DNA from: Antedon mediterranea
Taxonomy: Eukaryota; Echinodermata; Crinoidea; Comatulida; Antedonidae
Reading direction: 5' to 3'
Assembly: GCF_964355755.1 (NCBI RefSeq)
Contig: NC_092677.1
Span: 5,151,001 to 5,215,000, forward strand
DNA: 64,000 bases
Position numbers and translations under genes: made by a program. Positions 24,138 through 37,400 of the stretch are shown here, piece after piece. Position 1 is the stretch's first letter; each line of letters begins with the position of its first letter. The notes below the pieces were generated by a model. That model was not told the origin of the DNA. It did not search any database and worked only from the letters and a program-made list of their open reading frames with translations.

Positions 24138-26034
24138 TTATTCATCAATAACATTATTACTGATGTACTGTAAGACATCACAATACACGTCTACACCATG
24201 CTGAGAGCTAGGTCTTAATGGGCTGATTTCTTCTTGTAGCTGATGATACACTTCATCCATCAGTAGATTTCGTGGCTCTTCAACTACTACATGCCCTCTT
24301 GCTCTTTCATCTAATTCCAGATCCGCTGCAACATGCTACCAAACAAAGAAATAATAAAAATCCATTATTTACCAAAATTTATTTATTTGGACCTTTTATT
24401 AATTTAGAAGAATTTCGAGGTTAATAATAAAGGGCAAAATGAGCTTTAGGATGTTTCGCCTCCAATTACATTTTCATCCAAAATAAAAATAAAATGTTGT
24501 CAATTACCTCTTGCAAAACATCATCAAAGCCAGTGTACTGTTCAACCTGCCCATCAACCCACAATTGCAAAGGAGTCTTTCTATTTTCCGTTCTTATTTT
24601 ATGGTTGATCCAACCATTAAACCAATCTTGAAGTGATCTATTAATTCTCGGAGTGAATACATATTGTAATGCAAACAATTGGATCTCATCTAATGTATCC
24701 AAATCCCCAGAGTTTTCCAAGTGGGAAAATAACTGATAAAAATACTGTTAACATCCTTGGAAAACGTCTCCCCAAAGTCTTTCTATTCTCTGGTTGTGGG
24801 TGCTCTTCCCAACTATTAGACCTGGTTCACCTGTAAAATGCACATTGCCAAGTTGTTGTAATATATTCAATTTTACTACAATATACAGTGTTAACAAAAA
24901 ATACCATAAACAATCAAGCATTCAAAATGTATAATTGCAAAAAAAAAAACCAAAACCGGAACTATAATGCTTCATTCCTATATTTACCTCTTTTTTGTGT
25001 TATGTACTGCCAAACTTTAACATTTTCTCCTCCAGCATCTGATCGGACACGTAATGGAAGCCCGTACATTTCAACTGCTTCTTGGAATGCTGTAAGCACA
25101 GTTGATGATCGATTGTTTGTAGAACATTTTAGGTATACTGGAAGACGACTATAACCATCAACGCCACCATGAACAACAAATCCCCATCTTAAAAAAAAAA
25201 ACCAAATTTGAAAATTCATAATACCCCTTTTACACAATTTTATTGGATTTTAGATTTAATATAAAAGAAAATGCAAATAATAAATTCTGAATAAATTTCA
25301 ATAGGGCTACCGTTTTACAAAATTACAATTAATTTATTTAAGCCTCTTTTGGTCAATAATGTGGCATGTAATTACTATTTTTCTTTTGAATTATTCTGTT
25401 ATATTATGTTTCAAATTATATCAAATTAAATAAAACTCTTTTGGTTTGAATTGAAACGCCTTTCTTAGTCTATCTAATCATCTTGTTTAAACCAAACAAA
25501 CCTTATTAATTTGTGGTTGCCATCAATATGCCAAAGGTGCTTAGGTCCTTCTACAGAGTAGACACGTCTGTGTAAACGTCTCCTCCTCCTAAAATCTGCC
25601 CCTCCACCATCAATCTGTCTTAATGATTTTCTCAGATCTTTTCTTGGTACAGTTATGTGTCTATGTTTTAAATAACCTTTCATCATGACTTCTCCAGTAT
25701 TTGGGTGACTCATTAATATAGAATGAACATTATCATCTAGTGTAGCTTCATCAATGTCACTATACATTCGAGAAGAAATGCCCAAACTTTGTAATCTTCT
25801 AAACACAGTTCGGCGGCTTACAGACAAATGAATTGCAATTGAGTTGACATTGTACCCAGAGTCAAGTAACCTTTTAATAATTTGATTGTCTGAATCACTA
25901 TCCTGTTGCAGATTTTCCTCCATTTCCATTACTCTTTGACATTCTTCTTTTAACTCTGAACATTGTTCTTCATCTTCAATTCCAAGTTGATGGAATTCCG
26001 CATCAGACAGTTCAGTAACTATTTCGATAGTAAT
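24138..26034 (-). pseudogene. Integrase-core (rve-like) transposase, one nonsense codon
   Basis: Four minus-strand exons with consistent phases: 26034-25502, 25187-24988, 24830-24508, 24335-24138. N-terminal acidic/coiled segment, then a helix-turn-helix (NVNSIAIHLSVSRRTVFRRL), then a DDE core: first Asp in LWHIDGNHK, second Asp in VRSDAGGEN, Glu in NQRIERLWGDVF. The C-terminal tail ends HGVDVYCDVL..IDE. Such intron-containing integrase-core proteins are widespread in fish and marine invertebrates and are sometimes assigned to IS3EU-like transposons; I cannot confirm the family. A single in-frame TAA (24748-24750) interrupts between DVFQGC and QYFYQLF. No TIRs were found. It is either a dying transposase or a nearly intact domesticated gene. 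Confidence 0.72.
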
Positions 26035-26527
26035 CTACATAAATTCAGTAAATTGATTATTACCTAAATTAAAGTTGTCATGAAAAACTAGAAATGTATT
26101 AATATTAGCAATACTACAGGGCATTTAATAATTATTTTTCTATTTATAATGTTGTTTGTGGGTCATACTAATCTACACCAGTAGGACTTTTATGGTATAA
26201 AAAAACACATCAACTACATGTTTTTAACATGGTCAAAGGTAAATTTAATTTATATTTATTTATTACTATTGCTCTTAACCCCCGAAGCAAATCAGCCTCT
26301 ACAAATTCCCATTTTCCTCACAATAAACATAACAATTAACATTATTATTATTATTACTTGTATAGTGCACATTACTGCCATGTATTTAAGTACACAACAC
26401 AAACAGTTTAATTTAAAGAGATCAGATCCTAGGCCTAGTACACTATATAGTAGAGAGGGCCTAACTAAGGCTAGAGTACTAGGCCTCGCCTAGTAGGATG
26501 AGGGGCCTACTAGCCTAGGTTTACAGC

Positions 26528-26563
26528 CGAAACGGCCGCCAACTGAAACGGCCGCCAATTGAA
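26528..26563. repeat. MULE left terminal inverted repeat
   Basis: It contains two tandem GAAACGGCCGCCAA units. It is mirrored by the right terminus at about 33515-33549 and again at about 33015-33049. Confidence 0.85.
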
Positions 26564-27670
26564 ACGCAATTAAATGTATGAAACGCCGCGTGTGCCGTTT
26601 GTCATACAAAACGACGTGTGGTTTAATACAATTGTTTTACTTTTTTTCAGATTGAAATGACTTTAGACGTATGTGACTTAATAAATATTAACAGATAGGC
26701 CTAGACGTTTTTTAATTATTTATGTATTATTATGTTTATCGTATAATAATGAATATTGTGTAAACATAATTGAGTTTTTTATATATTTTTTAAATGTAGG
26801 CCTATACAGTAAAAGTGTAAGGAAAAGAATTGGAATTGGACAAAATAAATGATAAATAATTACTATTATTATATTAAAATCTAAATTCTTCCTAGTACTA
26901 ATACTGTAGTAAACCTATATAGTTAAGTTCAATAAATGTTTAAATATCCTTATTATTAAATTTTATTCTTTTTTTAAGAATTAGTTTTTTAAGATACATT
27001 ACTTTTTTGTATTTACCGGTAACACTATTTCAAACAATTGTAGCGGTTTCGTTGCGGAAAATCATCATGTTCGCAATTAAATCATATAACATATAATTAA
27101 TAACAATTACGTTAGATAAGAAGACAACTTAGGGCGTTGACATCACAAACTCAACACAATCGATTCAACGCAACAATAGCGACTTTATTTACAAACAATA
27201 CACACACAGACACTAGCAAATGCTAAACAATACGCAACACGATTTTATTCAAAATACAAACGATGACATTTTATTCAGATTATTGTTATTTTAAATTGTT
27301 TACAATTAATGGTGGTCAAGGCTTTAATATTAAAAACAGATCATTATTTTTATTTCACATTACATTAAATATTATATTACAATTAGTAACCTTTATTAAC
27401 AACTGATTTATTTATGTATTATGAATCAAAACGAACTTTATAATTAATTTATTTCATATATGTACAATAAAATAGATTTCAATAATCATTAATAATAATA
27501 ATAAAATAATCAGATTGCTTAAATAAGTTAGTTTGCATACAGTAGATAGTAATTATAGAGAATTGATTTACACTTTATTTTTCAAAATATCTTAAATCAA
27601 ATATGTTTGTACATTAGCAAAGTTAATTAAATATTACACTATTTGTATTAGTGAAGTCTTGATTTGTATT
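26564..27670. other. MULE subterminal non-coding region
   Basis: It lies inside the element between the left TIR and the transposase stop. It is AT-rich and has no ORF. Confidence 0.6.
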
Positions 27671-30600
27671 CTAAGGATTACGTGCGTTTCGGCTGATGAC
27701 ACGGCTTGATGCTAACAGCAACGATCTTGCAGTTCGTGCACCTCTTACGTACTCGTCCCAGTATCCGTTCAATCGTTGTGTTGCAATGACGGCATGTCGC
27801 GACTGTCTTCGGATCTCATCCTCTCTAAAAATGAGCTCTGCATTGATGGCGACCATCTCACTCTCCTCGTGAAGAAGCTTACACAGCAAGTAGAAGTGAA
27901 GGTTCGCTGTAAAAGAGAACAAAACAATGTTAAATAACAAACTATACTAAAAACAAATGATGTTCAAAGAACAGAAAAAAAACTAACTTACCTCGCTTAG
28001 CTCTGTGATTGAGGCGTTGGTGGTAACCTTCCAAATCGTTGTTGGTGCGAATTTGCTGTCGGAATATCACCCAATCCATTGGACTGTAGATGTCACCATT
28101 AATCCAGTAGTCGTCCATGTAAGTCAGAAGTTCCTGGAGTTGAGGCGATTGCCCGGCGTTGCGTCGCATCCGTCTGAAGACAGCCTCCACATGTTCCACT
28201 GGTAGCGTCGGGAGAGCCATAAGTTGTCTGATGAAAAGTCGTGTTGCTGCTTGTTGGCGGTACGCTCTCTGCAGACCGACATCCTGCACCTTCCGAAAGA
28301 TTGCCTGTAAGAGAGAAAAATTAAATTGTTAGTTAAGAAAATTAAACGAAAAACGCCGAACAACGCATTTGTTGTACAAATAAAATCAATAAATAAAAGA
28401 CATCACATACCTGTGTGTAATGAAAAAGACATCCAGCAATTTCAACATTTGGTAGTACTTGGCGAATAGACTGCCATATGGATGCCTCATAGTCTGCCAC
28501 CACTTTCACCACGTTGTTTTCCGGCAACATCCGCATAACAGAGCGCAACACGGCCGTGTAGTCCACACTCCTCTTGCCTGACATCACAGCAAATAGTAGC
28601 GGTACTTGCTTCAACGATGTCCCCGTCCTGATAAAGCTGTGAATACTGAAGAGCTGGTAAAATGGATCTCTTATCAGCTTAAACGTACCGTCCAAGTACC
28701 TGTAAAGATAGTTTTAAAAATGTTATAAAACAAGTATGTACATTGTAATTTAAACAAAATGAAAGTGTACAGGGAAAAATTCTTACCACACTCTTGCTCT
28801 TCCCAGTATGAGGCCTAACAAAAAAAGCTCATTTACAATATATTAGGAAATTAAGTGTCGCCTGTGTAAATGGTGACTCCAAACGTTTTTTTAGTTATGT
28901 TAAGACAAGGCGTAAGACTGGACAAGTCAAAAACTTTGTTTTTAATGGTATACCCTTGGTTTCCGATATCGATGCGGTAAATGCATTTTCCACATTCTTT
29001 GCGTCAAACTTTAACGAACCTAATCGTAATTTCAATGTTAACCATGAGATCTGTAATTGTGTTCACCCAGATATTGTTCCCCTTAATAACATTAATATTA
29101 CTGAAAAAACTATTTTCGAGGCTCTATTGTCATTGAAACCCAACAAATCCCCTGGACCAGACGGGATTACACCTAAAATGTTATCCATGTCAGCTCCAAT
29201 TATTGCCCCAGTGTTGTGCAAAATGTTTAACAAGTTCTTAACGGATGGCTTTGTACCAAAAGATTGGAAACTCGCGAATGTCACTCCTATTTTTAAGTCA
29301 GGTAATCGTAACGATGTTAATAATTATCGACCCATATCGCTATGTTCTATTATAGGTAAGGTTTTTGAACGTATTATAGCAGATAACATTCTTTTTCATC
29401 TTCAATTTTTTGGATTTATAAGTCCCACGCAACACGGGTTTTATCCAGGTAGATCGTGTGTTACACAGGCCTCAGCGTTATATCATGATTGGTCACAAAC
29501 AATGGATGTTAGACAACCTCCTGTAATTGATGCAATATTCCTTGATTGGGAGAAGGCCTTTGACCGTGTTCCCCATGATTTAGTAATCAAGAAACTGCAC
29601 AACATGGGAGTATGTGGACCTCTCCTAAAGTGTCTTCACTCCTTTCTCAGTGACAGATTCCAACGTGTTGTTCTTAATAAGGAGCATTCTGATTGGGATA
29701 GAGTGGGCTCGGGTGTTCCTCAGGGATCAGTGTTAGGCCCGCTTCTATTTAATCTCTTTGTTTATGACCTACCTCTAAATACCTCTTCTGTTATGAAGCA
29801 GTATGCAGATGACACAGTAATTTATAAACCTGTATTCAGTCGTCATGATGCACTTACCTTACAACAGGATCTTTGTAAAATTTCCAAATGGTGTGAGGAT
29901 AATAAAATGAAATTAAATGCAAAGAAGTGTAAAGTCATGCACATAACTAGGAAACGTAATTATATCCCTCATTTTATTTATACAATCGAATCCAATCCCC
30001 TTGAAGCTGTTAATTCACATAAATATCTTGGTATTAACTTCTCACGTGATTTAACATGGTCTGCTCACGTTAATGATGTATCGATGAAATCAATGAGAAT
30101 GCTTGGGTTTATCAAACGGTTTGTAGGTTTCAATGACACCGAAATTTTACTACGACTTTTTAATGCACTATGTCGACCTGTTATTGAATATGGTGCTCCT
30201 GTGTGGGATCCACATCAAAAACAACATAATATAGCTATTAACAAGTCATTAAGACGGGTTACTAAATTGTGTGTTGAAGGCGATTTCACTGACAGGCTTA
30301 AGATACTAAATTTACCAGATATGGTTCAAAGAATGAAATTTCATAGTATAATTTTTGTAGTTAAGTGTTTGCATAATTTAATTGATTTTGATATATTTGA
30401 ATACCTTACAATTAATTCTCGGTATCCAGAGTCGCTCACCTTTAAACACATGTATGCTAGAACTAATGCATTTAAATACTCCCTGTTTGTTAATTTTCCT
30501 CGAATATGGGAATGTATCCCGCATGAAGTTCGTAACAAAGTCCTGTTTAACTTTGGGGGGTTTAGAAGGGATTTGAAAAAATGTATTACTGATATCGAAT

Positions 30601-32328
30601 TCATCTAGACTATCACTGTGTTTTTATGTCTTTTGCGTTTTTCGTACTATTAGTTGGGAAAGCCACTCGACAGTGCAGTTCTTTTGAACTGATCCACTTT
30701 TGGTTACCCGCAGGTGCTGATAGTACTTTGTTCTGTTTTGTTGAATGATGCCGTGCCTTGTTTATGATTTGTGTATGTTACCTGGAAATTGAATAAAATA
30801 AAATAAAATAAAATAAAAAAATGTCCATCATAGCATCAGTTGCAAATAAAACATGCCGTCCACCATCAATGACCACATCGTCTCGAAGAAAGCCTGGTGC
30901 TATGTTGGTTTTGGAGTTCGAATTGCAAGTTGGACGGATGCCTTGGTCTGGACAACTTTCGTCGTAGGTTGGCTTGTCTTGCGAGGCTGGAAGGTTTAGG
31001 CAGAGTAGGATGAAGAGCAATTTGACCAACACCGATGTCATCACGCATTATGGTGTCCACGATTTCAGCTGCTGAGTCGAAAGGTCGTTCCAGAGCTGTA
31101 GCTTTTATCTTACGACGGATCACGGCCACCTTACCACGTCCTGTAGAGTAAAGATGAAAGGGAAAAAGAAATACACACATTATTAATCAGTAATTCACGA
31201 TCATTTTGAGTTAAAGCGCATGATTTGCAAACATGTTTTTTTAGTTTTATATTGATCGAAACGTCGAGAAACTCAACAGTTTTCGAGAAACTCAACAGTT
31301 TTCGGAACAGATATACGTGGTGTACTTTATCAAAAATTTGATTTTGCCATGCATAATATATTGCTGAATAAAAAAAAAATGTGGATGTGAGATGATAAAA
31401 ACTATAAATGCACGTACCTGGCATCATCCCGCATATGTGCTCGTGGAGTCCTCTAGTATATACCCCATCTCTTTCTAAAACCGTTGCTTTACAGGTTAAG
31501 GCAGGAGTCCTACGGTAGCACCGCCAAGTTGTGTTCGCCCGCCTCCGATCAACCTTCTTTGTATATTGGTATCCTAGGCTATCTATCAAAGTTGCCTGTT
31601 AAATAAAAATGTCATATGATAATAAATCAAACGCAAAGAAAAGTTAGGCAAATCATGTTTCAACAGTTGGAACTTGCTTCAGAAGATCAACAAATAAAGT
31701 TTAAAATATTAATTTATAATTGGACCTGCCTCACTTCTTCCGGAGATTGCTTTATATTATTACATAAGAATAACATGTATAAGCACTGAAACAAATACTA
31801 TCTAATACGGTATAATTATTTAAAATAACAATAAGAATGTAAATTAAATCAATTCCTTTTATATCCTAGACGGATCTACTTTTTTTTCCGAAATAAAAGA
31901 TGAATGAATGAATAACAAAAATAAATTCTGAACTATGAAAAGAGCTATATAAAATACACCCTTACCTTTCCTTTCGCCGATGTGCCTTCCTCCACTACGT
32001 ACTGGATTTCGTCACCCTCGTCGTCATTTCCTGCCACAGGATTCGGCTGTGGATAAGGATTCTCCATCTCGACTTCCTGATGTACTTCTGGCTCAACAAA
32101 CTGTCCCAGGTCGGCGGCAAACACATCGATTTCATCTGGCATCGGTTGATCATTTTCAGAACATTGTCGGCAACTCCATTCAATATAACCATTCTCCACT
32201 CCTCTTAAATACTCTGCTCGCGTCACTCCACTATCACACTCGCGATGTTGCCATCTATCACACTCCTCACATAGCAGTCCTTCTTGATTCTCGATAACAG
32301 GTTGTTGGCATTCAATACAAGCGTTCAT
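27671..32328 (-). pseudogene. PHD-FLYWCH MULE transposase, broken
   Basis: Minus-strand exons: 32328-31966 (PHD-like finger, CIECQ..CEECDRWQHREC..WSCRQC), 31595-31418 (FLYWCH finger: GYQYTKK, TWRCYRR, CKA, HEH), 31141 down to about 30824, a short piece ending near 28786 (LGLILGRARVW), 28699-28411 (MULE core: YLDGTFK, Asp of VVADYEASIW, CLFHYTQ), 28304-27992 (ALPTLPVEHV, TNNDLEGYHQRL) and 27906 to the stop near 27673. The start chosen is MNACIEC at 32328. Two lesions are visible: a one-base frameshift near 30910-30925, between LQFEL and IAPGFLRDDV, and a ~2-kb LINE inserted after ATDAMMDI. The remaining splice junctions keep phase, so decay is recent. Confidence 0.85.
28817..30823 (+). mobile_element. 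5'-truncated CR1/Jockey-like LINE inserted in the MULE
   Basis: A plus-strand ORF is open from the very edge of the insertion (about 28820) to the TAG at 30606-30608. Reverse-transcriptase motifs in order: NKSPGPDGITPKML, NYRPISLCS, FLDWEKAFDRVPHDLV, GSGVPQGSVLGPLLFNLFV, QYADDTVIY (catalytic ADD), and a thumb/C-terminal region with KSLRRVTKLC. The endonuclease half is missing (5' truncation). The 3' end is a (AAAAT)n tail at 30790-30823. The RT ORF has no stop or frameshift, indicating a young insertion. Clade is inferred from motifs only. Confidence 0.88.
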
Positions 32329-32550
32329 GTTGATAATTTGATAAAAAGTAATGTTCAATTGGAAAAAACTCCATTTTAAAGGAAAACGCAAGCACCAAAA
32401 AGTGCGTGGCATTTCTGTGCAAATAATAGATTATTGTCTTTATGTAATGTTAGATGACGCCGATACGCGGAGCTCCACAGATAATGTGACTAGGCGCGGT
32501 TAATGCGCTAACATCTAACATAAATTCAAAACAATTAGCCCCGCGAAGGT

Positions 32551-33050
32551 GTTGTTGATACACATAATAGTAAAACAATAGGACACAACTTCATTTAAAG
32601 TGCTTTATTTGCACGTTAGAATGTTTGAATATTATTCCACAATTTCATATGTTATTGAATTTAATATAGACCTAATAAGTAACAATATAAATAGCTTTAC
32701 TACATAACATATATTAATATTATTACAGTACGTTTGTATTTGTTTTGCCTATTTCAACTTCAATAATTGATACAGTATTTGTTTGAATACGTTAAATAAA
32801 TTTATATTGCGCTTAGAATGGTGAATTATTATAATAAACATTATTTTTATAAAAACTTAACTAAAAAATACGTTTATTCTTTGATTTTATTCTTAAACAT
32901 ATTGGTTGGTTTCATTTATTTTTTTTCTCCATCATGGTTTCATAGGCTTTACTGTACGTTTATAATACTGCATTGGCTTGTTGTAGCTGCGGCGGTATTG
33001 GCGTCCCATAGAAAATGTTGGCGGCCGTTTCAGTCGGCGGCCGTTTCGGT
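32551..33050. repeat. 500-bp tandem duplication, unit 1 (with TIR)
   Basis: It runs from GTTGTTGATACACATAATAG to CCGTTTCGGT. It appears identical to 33051-33550. The junction shares the trinucleotide GGT. Each unit ends with the MULE right TIR. Confidence 0.92.
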
Positions 33051-33550
33051 GTTGTTGATACACATAATAGTAAAACAATAGGACACAACTTCATTTAAAG
33101 TGCTTTATTTGCACGTTAGAATGTTTGAATATTATTCCACAATTTCATATGTTATTGAATTTAATATAGACCTAATAAGTAACAATATAAATAGCTTTAC
33201 TACATAACATATATTAATATTATTACAGTACGTTTGTATTTGTTTTGCCTATTTCAACTTCAATAATTGATACAGTATTTGTTTGAATACGTTAAATAAA
33301 TTTATATTGCGCTTAGAATGGTGAATTATTATAATAAACATTATTTTTATAAAAACTTAACTAAAAAATACGTTTATTCTTTGATTTTATTCTTAAACAT
33401 ATTGGTTGGTTTCATTTATTTTTTTTCTCCATCATGGTTTCATAGGCTTTACTGTACGTTTATAATACTGCATTGGCTTGTTGTAGCTGCGGCGGTATTG
33501 GCGTCCCATAGAAAATGTTGGCGGCCGTTTCAGTCGGCGGCCGTTTCGGT
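33051..33550. repeat. 500-bp tandem duplication, unit 2 (element terminus)
   Basis: This is a perfect repeat of the previous 500 bp by eye. It ends at the outer TIR of the MULE. The identical small ORFs in the two units are AT-rich by-products, not genes. Confidence 0.92.
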
Positions 33551-34204
33551 CACACACCCTAGTTAGTAGGCCTACTACCGGGATCGGAGTACAGTACTAC
33601 TATTCTAGGCCTAGTTTGCTTTCAGGGTTTGTTTATATATATATTTAAGTCATATTTATTAAGTATTTGAGAAAACTCATTAAAAAAAACAAGGTAGAAA
33701 AGACCCAACAATATCTTTCAAAACACGATCGTTGCTGGTGGCCGAATGACGTACTTTCTGTACGCACCACGTTGTAGAGTTCATCCATTGAGTACACACA
33801 GTAATTGCTAGGCCAAATAATAACATAAAGGTTTTACCATTCCCCGTCGGGGAGGAAAACATTTATATAGTATTACAACGCCAGTATTGACATGCATGTA
33901 TTTAGCGCGGTAACTAATGTACACCCCTGTTACGGACTGGACCATTAATCGCTCCACGAAACCACGTTGGAGCGATTCTCCTCCGCACACAGCCAGAGCG
34001 AGAGAGAAGCGAGGTCGAATAAATACAAGTTTTTACCATTTCCCGTCCAGGGGAAATCAGTTCTCTTATAATTACAGCCCCGATACCGTGCGCATATGTT
34101 TACGTTGATATTATTTAATTGCACACCTCATTTTGGACTGTACCATTTTCGGAACCTTGTTTTGTTTTCATTATAAACATGGGCTGATGTCAGACAAATA
34201 TCTG
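33551..34204. other. Intergenic between two transposons
   Basis: Two loosely similar paragraphs (about 33838-33960 and 34037-34160) share wording around CCATT(C/T)CCCGTC, an ATTACA..CGCC/CCCCG segment and GGACTG(G/T)ACCATT. They look like an old duplication. There is no gene. Confidence 0.4.
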
Positions 34205-34361
34205 CGCCAGTAAGGCAAAAGGCACACCACAATAAAGACGACCGGATACGTAAGACTCAAGTAGAATAAGATCTTTATTCGTCAAAACCAAATATCACAA
34301 CAATAACATAACAACCAGCGGCCATGATATATATACCTAGATAGGGGGCGCTAGACTGGCG
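34205..34361 (-). repeat. 3' LTR (157 bp)
   Basis: It matches 39502-39658 except for GATACG/GACACG and AAGTAGAA/AAGAAGAA. It carries AATAAA on the minus strand. A possible 4-bp GCGC target duplication exists if the palindromic ends are trimmed to CAGT/ACTG; this is ambiguous. Confidence 0.9.
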
Positions 34362-34481
34362 TAATCATTTTTTTTTTCTCTTCTCATAAAACACAAAAGT
34401 CAAAAACAAAACAAAGCAAGCAAAAGCACTCAAAATCTAAATTGAATGGTCGAAACTTAACTATATAATACGAATGAAACA

Positions 34482-37400
34482 TTATAAATCAAGAACGTAG
34501 TCAGCGAGATGTCTAGGAAATCTGCGTGAACGTGTGGATGTGCGATGAGACAACTGTGCTGGAACTTCCATTGGTGATTCTTCCGGGGTCTGTATGGATG
34601 ATGACTTGTCGTTCACCTCATCAGGAGAGGCAGAAAGAGTTGACGGTACCTCGGGTGGAGGAAATAGAGACGGATCAACTGTGAAATCAGGTTCTTCATC
34701 AGAGGTGTCGCAGTGGCGTTGTGAGGTTGGTGTGGGAGAATGATGAACGTCAGTCGGTACAGTAAAACACTCTGATTTCTTTACACGATAAGTAGCGCTT
34801 CTCAATTGTGAGTGCGTAAACTTTCGGACGTTGCACCACTTTCCATCTACAGAAACAACGAGATAGCGATCTCGTGCACAGGTCTTGCGACGATCTGTCC
34901 ACAGGTAGACTAAATCACCAACCGTAATAGAAACGTCAGGTGCTGCACACGCGACGGATGCCTTAGACTTTTCGCTGTGCGCGTGATTAGAGGCTCTGAG
35001 GTGCTGTTGGCTGATAATCAACTTGCGGTCAGAAATAGGGATTTGGTCATGAGTGAACTGATCTCGCTGTGTCCACATTTCGCGAGACGACAATCCTCGT
35101 GTTCGGATACGGGAGTTAAGACGAGATGTGGCGACAGCAAGCACCGTCGGTGAGATGGGACCACCACCAGGCTCTTGCCGAAGTAACTCTTCTGACAATT
35201 CGCGTACAGCTTTCTCTCCAACCGGGTTTTTGTTGATGTTCTTAACTCTGCCAATTTCGATCGAAATCCTATGTTTCAGTAAGACGGGATCGTGGACGAG
35301 TGCCATGAAGCCCGGGGCAGGGTCTGTGCGGATGGTTGCTGAGGGGCCCTCCACGGGGCACATGCCAATGCATAAGCGAATCAAGGTATCGCGGCGGAGA
35401 GTATCGTGCTTCTCATCGCTGATTAAACACGAAAGGGTGTAAGACGTCACCGTCTCTCTGACAACAAGAATAAGTTGACGCTCGCGTTTTAGGACATCGG
35501 CGGCAAAGGTGACTCCGAGCTTCGACGGAGGATCATCAGTGGACTGCTCAATTGCAGTGGTGGGTACAGTACGGATCGAGCCACAGTGATGACACGATTC
35601 TGACACCTGTTCGATGGTTTTGTCCAAGTCAAGCGCAAAGAAGTGGCGGCGAACGGATAACTTAAGTTGGTGACTAGTTGGGTGATCTAGCCGGACGTGA
35701 AGTGATGTCAGCAGTCCGTTTAATACGGGGCGAGGGACAATAATACATTCATGCTTAAGTGAGAGTGGTTCAGTGCGGTTGACTACAAGGAGACCATCTC
35801 TTCCAATGGAACAACAGTTAAGGTACCGTTTAATGTCCCTGACATTGGTTAACTTTTTAGATGGGCGCGTTCCTTGAATAAGATGAGCTTTTACACGCCG
35901 AAGGTCAAGACACTCGGATTGGATGGCTAGCCGAGCTGGCCGACTGGTGAACGGGAGTTTGGCGTCTCCAGTAATGAAATCACGTATCGATGAACGTAGT
36001 ACCGTTGACTCTATCGCGCCGTTGACAAATGAGCAAACCTGACAGTTGTCAACTGAGCATGGTGGAGCATTGCGACTAGCAAAGTCGGATGGGACGTTGG
36101 CTGAGCCTGCCAGGTGCCGAATAGAAATCTGGTACCTGCTAGCGGTGGACAGGAAGGTGGACACACGGGGACTGACTGAGAATTCTCCCCTGCATAGCTT
36201 TTCAAGCGCTTGGACGCATGGCTTACTGTCAGTTAGGACACATGTGTTATGTCGAGACTGGATAATAAAAGGACTAAAATGTTTAACGGCTGCCGCGATA
36301 GCCAAAGCTTCGATCTCGCAGGGTAGCCATGTGACCTGACGCGCACGGAGTTTGGCACTAAAAAAGCCGGCTAACTGTGGTTTGGATTCACGAGTAACGT
36401 ATAAGGTTGCGCCTAGACCATGACTTTTAACAGCACCATCCGTAACGATCCACAGTTGGTCATCGGGATGAGGTAAAACTATGACCTTGTTTGAGTCAAG
36501 TGCGTTCTGTGCTACTTTAAATGCTTCATGTAAGGCATCGTACCAATGTATTGTTTCTTTGGACTGTAAGCCGGCTATGGCTTCTTCCAGTAAAGCGATG
36601 AGAGATGCGCACTGAGGTAAAACGCGTGCTAACACCTTATATGCCCCGATAAAGGAGCGTAAACCTTTTACCGTCGGTGGTGGAGTGCATGCCTTTAACG
36701 TTGAAATACGATGAGTATTTGCGCGAATAGAACCTAGGGACCAGGTCCACCCAAGAATGGTTGTAGTTTGTGGACAAATCACCGTTTTGCTAGCAGACAA
36801 TCGCAGACCACACTTGTAAATGCATTGGAGTAGACGCCGCCAATTGTAAATTAACTCCTCTAAACTGTCCCCTCCACAATAAAGGTCATCCGCAAGCTTT
36901 GCTACTACTCCCTCCTTAATCAAATCCCCCAGTACCCGACAAGTCAGCTCTTCGAGGGCGGTCTCTGAACCAGGCATACCCATGGCACACCGGGCATAAA
37001 CTCTCACACCTCGAAATGGTGTGGCAACGCCGCAGTACTTCATAGAAGCGCGAGACAAAGGAATCTGGTAAAAGGCCTTTGTGAGGTCAGTAGTGATTAT
37101 GTGCTTCCATTTTGCGATGTTACGTAGAACGGAGTTGACATCCGGCATAAGGGAGGGTTGGGGTTTTGCATATCGTCCGACCTCGGCGAATGCTGTAACC
37201 AGACGGTAACCACCACTCTCTTTTTTGACAAGGAAAGATGGGTTAAGATATTCGACTTGGACACCGACGTCCTCGGGGCGAACAAATACTCCCACTTCCT
37301 CAAGCTCATCAAATTTGTCCTGTAGCTCAACCAGTTTATCTCTGGAGTACTGAGGAACTCGACCTTTCCTCTGAGGAGGCTGTACAGGTCCCATGTTAAC

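Larger units (their letters stand above)
26528..33550 (-). mobile_element. Mutator-like (MULE) DNA transposon with nested LINE
   Basis: Left terminus 26528-26563 reads CCGAAACGGCCGCC then AACTGAAACGGCCGCC. The right terminus (about 33515-33549, and an internal copy at about 33015-33049) is its reverse complement. Between them, on the minus strand, lie PHD, FLYWCH and MULE-transposase exons. Total length is about 7 kb, of which ~2 kb is a LINE and 500 bp a terminal duplication. No 8-10-bp target-site duplication is evident. Confidence 0.85.

Noticed and set aside
32818-33566. Two nearly identical open frames (87 and 82 codons) beginning MVNYYNKHYF
   Set aside because: They are the same AT-rich sequence inside the 500-bp duplicated MULE end and have no domain or codon structure. 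The identity comes from the DNA duplication, not protein selection.
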